From positions 1 to 7,571 of the forward strand of contig NKIE01000127.1 of assembly GCA_002256055.1 (NCBI GenBank): a DNA stretch of 7,571 bases, read 5' to 3'. This document shows positions 1-5,770 of the stretch, piece by piece. How positions within the stretch are numbered: position 1 is the stretch's first letter; every line of letters begins with the position of its first letter. The notes under the pieces are model-generated. The model did no database searches. It saw only the letters and a list, made by a program, of their open reading frames with translations, and was not told where the DNA came from. The position numbers and the translations under genes were made by a program. The stretch comes from Pseudomonas sp. PGPPP3. Its GTDB lineage: Bacteria > Pseudomonadota > Gammaproteobacteria > Pseudomonadales > Pseudomonadaceae.

Positions 1-1869
1 TTCAGCTTGTTTGGCGTGCTCTGGGAACAGGGCGATGCCGATACTTGGGGTAACAAAATCGATCACCAGTCGGTCATCAATAAAGGGCTGCCCCAGGCTC
101 CTGAGTAAGCGCTCGGCGAGCTTTGTTGCGGACTCTGGATCGGCGTCAGTGAGCAGTACGGTGAACTCGTCGCCCCCTAGACGGTACACGTGATCGGGCT
201 GGCGCAAGCTGCTTTGCAGGCGTTGAGCAATGGAGATCAGCAGGGCGTCGCCAATGTCGTGGCCGTATTGATCGTTGACCTGCTTGAAGCGGTCGAGGTC
301 GATATACAGCAGCGCCAGGGAGCGCTCCTTACGCTGCATCAGTTCAAGGCTGCGTTGCAGCTCTTCGCTGAAGGCCTTGCGGTTGCCCAGGTTGGTGAGC
401 GGGTCTCGATAGGCCATGTCGATCAGTTTGTTCTGGTAGGCCATCTGCTCGCTGGTGTCGCGCAGGATGCCACGGCAGCCAGCAATCTGGCCCTGGCGGT
501 CATGAAACAGGGTTAGGCGGGTTTCGAAGTGGCCAATACTGCCGTCGCTGCGCTTGAAGGGGGCGGAAAACTGGTTGTCTGAGCTGTTTTGCAAAACGCG
601 CTCTACCAGCAACCTGGCGCTAGGGAGGTCCTCTTCGGCCAGGGCGTCTTTGTAGGAGCGGCCGATCATTTCGGCACGGCTATAGCCAAATATCTGCTCC
701 AGTGCACGGTTGACGGTGGTGATCTGTCCGTGAAGGTCCAGCTCGAAGAAGCCGTCGTTGATCGAGTCGAGAATCAACTGATCGCGGGACTCGCTTTGCA
801 TAAAGCGCTCGAACATCAAATTAAGGGCATTGGCCAGTTCTCCCAGCTCATCGTTGCGGCTGTCTTCCAGGCGCGGTAGTGGGTTTTCCGGTCCCACTTT
901 GGCGACTTCGCGGTGGATATAGTGCAGGCGGCGCAGGATCCAGAACTCCAGGCACAGGTAGATCATCAGTGTGGCACCTGCGCCAACGGCCACGGCTTGC
1001 ATCAGGAAAAACCAGACGGCTTGTCGGCCTTCCTGATACAGGCGGCGGTCTTTGTCGATGTGCAGGGTTAGGGCGGGCTCGTTGAGGTCATTGCTCAGAA
1101 GCAAATCAACGTGCTGACGGTTTTCTTGCAGCTTACGTGGACTGATCGATAGGTTGCCGAAGCTGTCTGCCTGTGCAGGTAGAGGCTGCCATTGCTTGGT
1201 GTCAGTGGGTGTATTACCCAGTCGCAGGTCGCCATCTACCAACTGCTGCAGGCTCTTGAACCGTTGGCGGTCGAGGAAGTGGCCGGCCACGATATTGCCG
1301 ACGGGAGCGATGGTGCTGTGGTTGTTGCTGATCGGACTGACCACCAGCAGCAGCGGCGTACCTTGCACCAGCAGCAGTTGTCCGCGACCTAATTCACTGG
1401 GGCTGGCCTGGTCGAGCAGGGTCAGGGCGCGGCCAAGCTGCAGGATGTCCTGGCGCAGGCTGTCGTAGTCGCTGGGGTGCTGCTGGTTGCTGCTGAGCAT
1501 TTCACTCAGGTCTGGCGGTAGCCATTGCTCGGTGACTACTTGTTGCTGGTTGTCGAGGAACACCATGAAGTCGAAGTTGAGCAGTGCCAGGGACTGTTCA
1601 TCGAGGTTGCTGCGGGCAAAGTCAGGCCGGTTGCCCAGCATGAACTCGTAGCTGTCGTCCCAGCCGGAGTAGGTGCTGAGCAGGTTGAGGTTGTTTTTCA
1701 GCATAAAGTTCAGGGCGCTGCGAAGCCGCTCGGCGTCATTGAGCAGAAGGGCGCGGTCCTGATTGTCAAAGCGACTGAGAAGAATGCGTTCGGATAGCCA
1801 GAAGGCGCTGAGCAGGGTCAGCAGCAGGAGCGGTACGAATAACCAGAACAGGCGTTTGCGTAAGGTCAT
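1..1869 (-). CDS. Membrane-bound diguanylate cyclase (CHASE4-like sensor, HAMP, PAS, GGDEF), 3' end cut by window edge
   Basis: Likely makes the second messenger c-di-GMP from two GTP at the inner membrane. Read from the ATG at 1869-1867, 623 codons are open to base 1 with no stop seen. Residues about 8-25 form a membrane anchor. A periplasmic region follows, containing SGWDDSYEF, which is typical of CHASE4 sensors. A second membrane helix spans about 284-310, then HAMP (about 308-357), PAS/PAC (about 362-480) and GGDEF from about 483. The active-site GGDEF is intact at 565-569. An RQPD inhibitory I-site lies exactly five residues before it, so product feedback is expected. The sequence SIGIALFPEH follows near the edge. 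An EAL domain could lie beyond base 1; this cannot be seen. The ribosome site is weak, but an extended -10 box lies about 35 bases upstream and supports this start. Domain calls are certain for GGDEF and good for PAS and HAMP. The CHASE4 call rests on one motif and the topology. Confidence 0.93.
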   Translation of the reverse strand, partial: MTLRKRLFWLFVPLLLLTLLSAFWLSERILLSRFDNQDRALLLNDAERLRSALNFMLKNNLNLLSTYSGWDDSYEFMLGNRPDFARSNLDEQSLALLNFDFMVFLDNQQQVVTEQWLPPDLSEMLSSNQQHPSDYDSLRQDILQLGRALTLLDQASPSELGRGQLLLVQGTPLLLVVSPISNNHSTIAPVGNIVAGHFLDRQRFKSLQQLVDGDLRLGNTPTDTKQWQPLPAQADSFGNLSISPRKLQENRQHVDLLLSNDLNEPALTLHIDKDRRLYQEGRQAVWFFLMQAVAVGAGATLMIYLCLEFWILRRLHYIHREVAKVGPENPLPRLEDSRNDELGELANALNLMFERFMQSESRDQLILDSINDGFFELDLHGQITTVNRALEQIFGYSRAEMIGRSYKDALAEEDLPSARLLVERVLQNSSDNQFSAPFKRSDGSIGHFETRLTLFHDRQGQIAGCRGILRDTSEQMAYQNKLIDMAYRDPLTNLGNRKAFSEELQRSLELMQRKERSLALLYIDLDRFKQVNDQYGHDIGDALLISIAQRLQSSLRQPDHVYRLGGDEFTVLLTDADPESATKLAERLLRSLGQPFIDDRLVIDFVTPSIGIALFPEHAKQAE

Positions 1870-1902
1870 GCCGTCGGCTTCGATGGGGGCGTAGGTCAGG
1901 CC

Positions 1903-1911
1903 ATTATAGCA
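1903..1911 (-). promoter_or_regulatory. Extended -10 promoter of the GGDEF gene
   Basis: The minus strand reads TGCTATAAT, a perfect -10 hexamer with the TGn extension. No convincing -35 lies 16-18 bases upstream, which is acceptable for an extended -10 promoter. Transcription would start near 1896, giving a leader of about 27 bases before the ATG at 1869. The box lies in the 82-base gap after the PF06475 gene, so the cyclase is probably transcribed independently. Confidence 0.55.
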
Positions 1912-1951
1912 AGACTCACCTGCGCTACCTGCGGCTTAACATATTTCATGC

Positions 1952-2527
1952 TTATACCCAGGTGTTGAGCGATAGGTTATGGGCGCTCAGGCGGATGAAC
2001 TGTTCGCTGGCCTTCATCAATAGGGCATTGCGGTCTACGGTCAGCTCGTGGCTGGGCTTGCCTTCTGCTTCGCAGCGGTAGGTGGACTGATTGGCTGATT
2101 GACGCAGGCACTGGTAGCGCTGGCTGCGGGCTTCTACCCGCAGGCTCAGGAGGTCGATGTGCGCCACCTGCAGTTGCTCGCTCTGCCCGGTTTCCAGTGC
2201 GCAGCGTTGCAGGGCTGGGGTGTGGGTGAAGGGCGAGGAGGAGAACATCACGTGCTGGCAGTCACCCAGGTCGGGGCGCAGTTGGTCGTTAAGGAACCAG
2301 CGGCCGCGAATATCGCGCAGCAAGGTGAGGCTTTTCGGGCCGTGGTCATCGACCTTTAGCCACAGGCGGCGAAAGCGCCAGCGCGGGTCGTAGGTGAGTA
2401 CGTAGGTGGCGGCGATGCTATGGCCTTTGAGGTTCTGGATCAGGTGACTACTGGCGTTGATGCCATTGTTGTCGCGATCCAGGCGCAGGCTTTCTACGCC
2501 GGGGGTGTGCCAGGGTTTCCAAACCAA
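1952..2527 (-). CDS. Putative glycolipid-binding protein (PF06475 family, PA1994-like)
   Basis: A 191-residue protein resembling the PF06475 'putative glycolipid-binding' family, whose name comes from structural similarity; its cellular role is unproven. Family-like features are the opening VWKPWHTPGVESLRL, a central WLKVD strand segment, RGRWFLN (about 74-80), and DCQHVMFSSSPFTHTP (about 89-104), which matches the conserved 'D...SPFTNTLP' signature. There is no signal peptide or membrane helix, so it should be cytoplasmic. The start is unusual. No ATG or GTG is in frame between the preceding in-frame stop and the conserved tryptophan, so TTG at 2527-2525 is the best start, with a GGAAG about 10 bases before it. 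An AAGGAG lies about 20 bases upstream, too far to be ideal. It follows the HopJ gene on the same strand after 154 bases that hold a long hairpin. Confidence 0.8.
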   Translation of the reverse strand: MVWKPWHTPGVESLRLDRDNNGINASSHLIQNLKGHSIAATYVLTYDPRWRFRRLWLKVDDHGPKSLTLLRDIRGRWFLNDQLRPDLGDCQHVMFSSSPFTHTPALQRCALETGQSEQLQVAHIDLLSLRVEARSQRYQCLRQSANQSTYRCEAEGKPSHELTVDRNALLMKASEQFIRLSAHNLSLNTWV

Positions 2528-2624
2528 ATTGTGCTGCTTCCGTGCGACTCCTTGTCCTGCGCGCTGAGCTCTTTGCCATGCGATAACCAGGGCATGTCAG
2601 GGCTCAGGATAGGTATTTTGCACG

Positions 2625-2660
2625 GCAGCGTCTGTCAGCCTTTGCCGACAGTTGCGCTGC
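2625..2660. repeat. Long two-part hairpin between the HopJ gene and the PF06475 gene
   Basis: GCAGCG (2625-2630) pairs with CGCTGC (2655-2660). Inside it, CTGTCAGC (2632-2639) pairs with GCCGACAG (2644-2651) with one G-T wobble and a four-base loop. The total is 14 base pairs with a small 1-versus-3 internal bulge. On the minus strand it lies 22 bases after the HopJ stop, but no U-run follows, so it is not a classical intrinsic terminator. On the plus strand it is followed only by GTTTT. It may act as an RNA 3' end stabiliser, a partial terminator or a leader structure for the next gene. Confidence 0.5.
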
Positions 2661-2681
2661 GTTTTGCCGTTGCCGCCTGGT

Positions 2682-3023
2682 TCAGGCGTTGCGCTGCAGA
2701 GCCGGTTGGCTGAAGCGTACGCCTGCTAGCCCCTGGGCCTGTAGGGCGCGGATATTGCCGTGATCACTGCCGTCTGGTGTGGCCAGCACGTCGCGGTAAT
2801 GTTCGCCGAAGGCCAGTAGGGCTTCTTCGTCGCTGAAGCCTTCCAGCAGGGCCAGACTGAGGGTTTTGCAGGAGCCTTCATTCTGTCCGGCGGCATTTTC
2901 GACGCTGCCGTTCGTGAAGCTGCTCGGGCTGTATTGGTAGTGCTCGGCGATAAACGCCAGGGTCTGGCTGAACAGGTGCTGGCCGCTGCGCAGTTGCTGG
3001 CGGAAGGTGCTCAGGGCGCTCAT
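2682..3023 (-). CDS. HopJ-family protein (PF08888)
   Basis: A 113-residue soluble protein of the HopJ family. The hallmarks are FIAEHYQYSPSSFTNG (about 24-39), AGQNEGSCK (45-53), FGEHYRDVL (72-80) and PDGSDHGNIR (83-92). The family was named after a Pseudomonas syringae type III effector candidate, but it is widespread in non-pathogenic gammaproteobacteria. No secretion signal or secretion-system genes are visible here, so a housekeeping cytoplasmic role is more likely; the biochemical function is unknown to me. The length matches the family. The ATG overlaps the stop of the DUF1244 gene by four bases (ATGA), indicating translational coupling and a shared transcript from the promoter at 3351-3379. 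A hairpin without a U-run lies downstream. Confidence 0.92.
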   Translation of the reverse strand: MSALSTFRQQLRSGQHLFSQTLAFIAEHYQYSPSSFTNGSVENAAGQNEGSCKTLSLALLEGFSDEEALLAFGEHYRDVLATPDGSDHGNIRALQAQGLAGVRFSQPALQRNA

Positions 3024-3313
3024 GGTTTGTGCACCTTGGCAAAGGTTGCCTGCTGCTCGGCGCTGGCTTCCTTCTGGTATTTATTCTTCCACTCGCTGTA
3101 GGGCATGCCGTAAATCTCTTCGCGAGCCTGTTCGACGGATACGTCGATGCTGAGGTCGTCGGCCGCAGCCTTGAACCATTTGGACAGGCAGTTGCGGCAG
3201 AAGCCGGCCAGGTTCATCAATTCGATATTCTGCACATCCGGGCGCGAACGCAGATGTTGCACCAGTTGGCGAAAGGCAGCGGCGTCGAGTTCCAGGCGTT
3301 CTTGCTCGGTCAT
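3020..3313 (-). CDS. DUF1244 family protein
   Basis: A 97-residue protein of the DUF1244 family (PF06844), of unknown function. Key features are MNLAGFCRNCLSKW (about 33-46), with a conserved CxxC cysteine pair at 39 and 42, and REEIYGMPYSEWKNKYQ (about 64-80). It is charged and cytoplasmic, with no membrane segment. The ATG at 3313 was chosen over an upstream in-frame ATG at 3379 because the family begins close to TEQERLELDA and the extra 22 residues would lie across the predicted promoter. The ribosome site is modest (AAGAG). It is translationally coupled to the HopJ gene by an ATGA overlap. The CxxC could bind a metal or act as a thiol pair; that is inference only. Confidence 0.9.
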   Translation of the reverse strand: MTEQERLELDAAAFRQLVQHLRSRPDVQNIELMNLAGFCRNCLSKWFKAAADDLSIDVSVEQAREEIYGMPYSEWKNKYQKEASAEQQATFAKVHKP

Positions 3314-3350
3314 GGCGGGGCTCTTGATTGGCAGTGGACGGCAGGCGCGG

Positions 3351-3379
3351 ATGATAGAAGCCTCGCGCGCCAGCGGCAA
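3351..3379 (-). promoter_or_regulatory. Sigma70-type promoter for the DUF1244-HopJ pair
   Basis: The minus strand carries TTGCCG (3379-3374), a 17-base spacer, then TATCAT (3356-3351). The -10 matches consensus at five of six positions and the -35 at four of six, with optimal spacing. Transcription would begin near 3344, about 31 bases before the DUF1244 ATG. The -35 starts only nine bases after the folX stop, so this pair can be expressed separately from the fol operon. Read-through from folX is not excluded, since no terminator is evident. Confidence 0.6.
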
Positions 3380-3387
3380 TCGGCCTG

Positions 3388-3759
3388 TTACCTGTGGCCG
3401 GCGAGGGTGATGGATACCGATTGGGCAAAGCGCAGGGCGTGGGGCTTGTCGACTTCCACTTCGGCGTAGCGTACTGCCGGGTGGGCCATGACCAGATCCA
3501 GCAGCTCCTGGGTTAGGCGTTCCAGCAGGGCAAAGCGATTGCCCTCGACGTGCTGGATGATGGCTTTGGTGATGGTGCGGTAGTTCAGGGCGTGGTCGAT
3601 ATCATTGCCCTCCACTGCATCGTTGGCCGGGTAGAGAATGGTCAAGTTGATCAGCACGTCCTGCTTGTTGAGGATCTCGTCCTCCTTGATGCCGATAAAG
3701 GTCCGCACGCTCAGGTCCTTGACCCGGATACGCGCCATGCCTGGCTCCAGTCTTGGCAT
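3388..3759 (-). CDS. folX: FolX, dihydroneopterin triphosphate 2'-epimerase
   Basis: Converts 7,8-dihydroneopterin triphosphate to dihydromonapterin triphosphate in the tetrahydromonapterin pathway. The 123-residue protein closely resembles E. coli Fol[12 protein letters not shown] (19-29), ALNYRT (57-62), [18 protein letters not shown] (67-84), and [18 protein letters not shown]. The general active-site glutamate (E80) and lysine (K105) of the dihydroneopterin aldolase/epimerase fold are present. The FolX-specific 'DKxHALR' ending separates it from FolB. Two starts are plausible: ATG at 3759, preceded by GGAG at good spacing and only two bases after the folE stop, and an internal ATG at 3738, also with GGAG six bases upstream. 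The first is preferred because of the tight operon spacing. It is the last gene of the folM-folE-folX unit. Confidence 0.95.
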   Translation of the reverse strand: MPRLEPGMARIRVKDLSVRTFIGIKEDEILNKQDVLINLTILYPANDAVEGNDIDHALNYRTITKAIIQHVEGNRFALLERLTQELLDLVMAHPAVRYAEVEVDKPHALRFAQSVSITLAGHR

Positions 3760-3761
3760 GT

Positions 3762-4325
3762 TCAGTTGCTCCGTCCGATCAGTTGCAGAAATTCCATCCG
3801 AGTATTACAGGATTCGCGGAAGGCGCCGAGCATCACCGAGGTGTTCATCGACGAGTTCTGCTTCTCTACGCCGCGCATCATCATGCACATGTGCTGAGCT
3901 TCGATGACCACGGCCACGCCAGAGGCATCGGTGACTTGCTGAATGGCCTCGGCAATCTGCCGGGTGAGGTTTTCCTGAATCTGCAAGCGCCGCGCATACA
4001 TGTCGACAATGCGTGCCACCTTCGACAGGCCTAGCACCTTGCCGGTGGGGATGTACGCCACATGCGCCTTGCCGATAAACGGCAATAGGTGGTGTTCGCA
4101 CAGCGAGTACAGCTCGATGTTCTTGACGATCACCATCTCGTCGTTGTCGGAGGCGTACAGCGCGCCGTTGACGATTTCATCGAGGTTTTGCTGGTAGCCG
4201 TGGCAGAGGTACTGCATGGCCTTGGCAGCGCGTTTGGGCGTATCCAGCAAGCCTTCCCGCTCAGGGTTTTCCCCCAGACCAAGGAGGATTTCGCGGTAAT
4301 GGTTGGGCATCAGTAGTGGGTTCAT
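3762..4325 (-). CDS. folE: FolE, GTP cyclohydrolase I (type IA)
   Basis: Opens GTP to form 7,8-dihydroneopterin triphosphate and formate, the entry step to folate and pterin cofactors, as a zinc-dependent cytoplasmic homodecamer. The zinc and catalytic motif LCEHHLLPF has C76, H78 and H79, and the second zinc cysteine C147 lies in [12 protein letters not shown]. Other family blocks are [13 protein letters not shown] (20-32), [18 protein letters not shown] (91-108) and QENLTRQIA (117-125). The length (187 residues) is normal for the short bacterial form. The start at 4325 has GAGGAG six bases upstream; an in-frame ATG at 4370 would run into folM and lacks that support. It starts 22 bases after folM and ends two bases before folX. 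Placement between folM and folX suggests it feeds the monapterin branch, possibly as a second FolE copy used under special conditions. Confidence 0.97.
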   Translation of the reverse strand: MNPLLMPNHYREILLGLGENPEREGLLDTPKRAAKAMQYLCHGYQQNLDEIVNGALYASDNDEMVIVKNIELYSLCEHHLLPFIGKAHVAYIPTGKVLGLSKVARIVDMYARRLQIQENLTRQIAEAIQQVTDASGVAVVIEAQHMCMMMRGVEKQNSSMNTSVMLGAFRESCNTRMEFLQLIGRSN

Positions 4326-4347
4326 CAGGTTCTCCTCGGCGCGCACC

Positions 4348-5058
4348 TTACTTGAGGTGTCGACCGCCATTAACGGTCAGGGTAGTGCCGGTTACGTAAG
4401 GGTTGTCCAGCAGATAGCGCAGGCTCTGGTAGATCACATCGGCGCCGGGCTCGATGCCTAGGGCCGATTTGGCCAGGGCTTTGGCGCGGTATTGCGGTTG
4501 GTCATCAGGGTTAAACAGCACCAGGGCCGGGGCAATCCCGTTTACCTTGATGTGCGGGGCGAAACGGGCGGCAAACGACAGGGTCAGGTTATCCAGGCCC
4601 GCCTTGCTGGCGCTGTAGGCCAAGTGCTGGCTGCTGCCCTTGCGGGTCACGTCGTCGCTGATATGAATGATGTCGGCTGGCGTCGAGCGTTGCAGCAGTT
4701 CTGCGCAGTGCAGGTTGATCAGGTAGGGCGCGAGCATGTGCACGTTGAACAGTTGCTGGAACACCGCCGCTTCCTGCCCTGGCGTTTCGCTCAGCCATTG
4801 CGAGGCGTTGTGGACGATGGCGCGCAGGCTGTCGGTGTGCCCATGCAAGGCCTCGATAAACGCCATGATCCCGGCTTCGCTGGCGAAGTCGGCATGCAGT
4901 GTCACTGCACCGCGCTCACGCAGTTGGTCTAGGCCCGGTCGCTCGCTGCGGTAACTGACGATCACTGGATGGCCATCATCGAGCAGGCGCAATGCACAGT
5001 GCAGGCCTATGCGTTGGCTGGCTCCCGTAAGCAGAATCGGTGCGGATGACTGGCCCAT
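4348..5058 (-). CDS. folM: FolM, dihydromonapterin reductase (short-chain dehydrogenase)
   Basis: Reduces 7,8-dihydromonapterin to tetrahydromonapterin with NADPH, and weakly dihydrofolate; in pseudomonads the product serves phenylalanine hydroxylase. The 236-residue protein has the Rossmann motif TGASQRIG (11-18) with a pteridine-reductase-type arginine (R16), HNAS (83-86), the catalytic pair Y148 and K152 in YSASK, and the ending VNGGRHLK, nearly the same as E. coli Fol[19 protein letters not shown] and IAPALVLFN are also FolM-like. The ATG at 5058 has AGGA five bases upstream. It is the first gene of the folM-folE-folX operon. Its 192-base leader carries a T(A)TAC(C)-N12-TGTACA operator-like pair, and a further imperfect pair lies at the end of the upstream DCC gene, pointing to control by the neighbouring MerR-type regulator. 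Confidence 0.95.
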   Translation of the reverse strand: MGQSSAPILLTGASQRIGLHCALRLLDDGHPVIVSYRSERPGLDQLRERGAVTLHADFASEAGIMAFIEALHGHTDSLRAIVHNASQWLSETPGQEAAVFQQLFNVHMLAPYLINLHCAELLQRSTPADIIHISDDVTRKGSSQHLAYSASKAGLDNLTLSFAARFAPHIKVNGIAPALVLFNPDDQPQYRAKALAKSALGIEPGADVIYQSLRYLLDNPYVTGTTLTVNGGRHLK

Positions 5059-5117
5059 GGCGGTCCTGTGGTGCGATTTGGATTGGTCGGATCTCTATGT
5101 CCGTTTACGGATAAACC

Positions 5118-5141
5118 TATACCAAAGCTTGAATTTGTACA
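5118..5141. promoter_or_regulatory. TATACC-N12-TGTACA operator-like pair in the folM leader
   Basis: TATACC (5118-5123) and TGTACA (5136-5141, within the perfect palindrome TTGTACAA at 5135-5142) are 12 bases apart. This fits, with one mismatch, the direct repeat T(G/A)TACA-N12-TGTA(C/T)A that I recall for Pseudomonas putida PplR1. It lies 60-83 bases before the folM ATG. On the minus strand TTGTAC could also serve as a -35 with a weak TAGGTT -10 seventeen bases on, so a bound regulator would cover the promoter. Confidence 0.6.
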
Positions 5142-5238
5142 ACCATGCGTGCTGTGTGGGCAAGCCTTCCGGGTCGCCAGTTGTGGCGTAAATACTGGGC
5201 TTGTAGGGCTTTTGCTGCTTCTGAGGGTGGGGCTTTAT

Positions 5239-5263
5239 TGTACGTTGTTTCTATTTTTGTATA
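5239..5263. promoter_or_regulatory. Imperfect TGTACG/TGTATA box pair at the 3' end of the DCC gene
   Basis: TGTACG (5239-5244) and TGTATA (5258-5263) are 13 bases apart in an AT-rich patch that covers the last codons of the DCC gene. On the minus strand the first box also creates TACAAT (5242-5237), a good -10, without a clear -35. This may be a second regulator site or promoter for folM, upstream of the better pair at 5118-5141. The spacing is one base off the PplR-type repeat, so it is a weaker candidate. Confidence 0.4.
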
Positions 5264-5685
5264 GTTTCTGTCTGCTTTTTGTCGATCTGGCATGCGCCGT
5301 CCTGGCAGCGCCGGCTGCCGTCTGGATGCGGCAGCCAGGTCAGGGCTGGGCGCAGTCGGCAAAACAGCCGGTACAGGCCGTCCAGTGTGGGGCGCAGCCA
5401 GCGCCAGCCCAGGGGGCGGGCCAGCCAGGTGTGGCCTGCGGCAGTCCAGCTCCAGTAAGTGGCATCCAGTCCGGTGACCCAGTGGCCGTCGGCAAAGCGG
5501 CCGTGCAGCAGGTTTTGCAACTGCGGCAGGCTGCAGTCGAGGGCGGCAGGGTCAAAGTCGGCGCTACTGATGTCGGTCAGTTGCAGCCTGGCGGGGTTGG
5601 CGTTGCGTTTAAGCCAGGCAATCTCCCGAGCACACAACGGGCAGTCGCCATCGTGGTAAAGCGTCAATGGCCAGTGGGGTTGCAT
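5251..5685 (-). CDS. DCC family thiol-disulfide oxidoreductase-like protein (DUF393, PF04134)
   Basis: A 144-residue protein with the defining DCC motif near its start: YHDGDCPLC (about 11-19), two cysteines in a CxxC arrangement at 16 and 19 of a thioredoxin-like fold. Further family features are LTDISSADFDP and the GHWVTGLDATYWSW block. The redox substrate of DCC proteins is not known. The first residues carry no signal peptide. The ATG at 5685 is preceded by AAGGACAG at good spacing. A longer reading from 5814 runs across the regulator's start and the operator boxes and is not credible. It is divergent from the MerR-type gene across an 85-base gap holding three TGTACA-type boxes, and 192 bases upstream of folM on the same strand, so it is likely co-regulated and possibly co-transcribed with the fol operon. 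Confidence 0.88.
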   Translation of the reverse strand: MQPHWPLTLYHDGDCPLCAREIAWLKRNANPARLQLTDISSADFDPAALDCSLPQLQNLLHGRFADGHWVTGLDATYWSWTAAGHTWLARPLGWRWLRPTLDGLYRLFCRLRPALTWLPHPDGSRRCQDGACQIDKKQTETIQK

Positions 5686-5702
5686 GATGGCGCTGTCCTT
5701 TT

Positions 5703-5747
5703 TGTATAGGTCTTGTACAATGTATGCGCTTGCTCCCAAGTTGTACA
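5703..5747. promoter_or_regulatory. Operator cluster (three TGTACA-type boxes) in the divergent DCC/merR-like promoter region
   Basis: Boxes are TGTATA (5703-5708), TGTACA (5714-5719) and TGTACA (5742-5747). The last two each sit in the perfect palindrome TTGTACAA. A degenerate TGTATG (5721-5726) lies exactly 12 bases after the first box, giving an imperfect N12 pair. The cluster fills most of the gap between the two divergent start codons, so binding should affect both genes and allow autoregulation. On the minus strand a TTGTAC/TACATT promoter with an 18-base spacer (5748-5719) would serve the DCC gene, with the boxes over the -35 and -10. Confidence 0.65.
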
Positions 5748-5770
5748 ATGCCGGCCACGACCCCTGAGCG

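Noticed and set aside
2571..2650. A sigma70 promoter for the PF06475 gene (CTGACA then TACCTA, 17-base spacer).
   Set aside because: The -35 is good, but the -10 matches too few positions and the -35 lies inside the hairpin; not strong enough to list.
2682..3023. HopJ gene as evidence of a virulence or type III secretion locus.
   Set aside because: There are no secretion genes, chaperone, hrp box or signal nearby, and the family is common in non-pathogens. The name is historical.
3081..3428. A 115-codon minus-strand frame across folX and DUF1244.
   Set aside because: It is an arginine- and proline-rich shadow in a different frame of two recognised genes.
3762..4370. A longer FolE starting at 4370.
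   Set aside because: It would overlap the end of folM and lacks the GAGGAG site that sits before the ATG at 4325; the extra residues are not FolE-like.
5175..5188. Small hairpin CGCCA-GTTG-TGGCG in the folM leader.
   Set aside because: Only five base pairs and no U-run; too weak to call a terminator or attenuator.
5117..5362. An 81-codon minus-strand frame covering the gap between the DCC gene and folM.
   Set aside because: It overlaps the DCC coding region, has no clear ribosome site, and in the gap uses many codons rare in Pseudomonas (TTA, CTA, CGA, AGG, ACA). The gap is better explained as a regulatory leader.
5068..5709. A 213-codon plus-strand frame opposite the DCC gene.
   Set aside because: It is antisense to a gene with a recognisable DCC motif, shows no family resemblance, and has a low-complexity, shadow-like composition.
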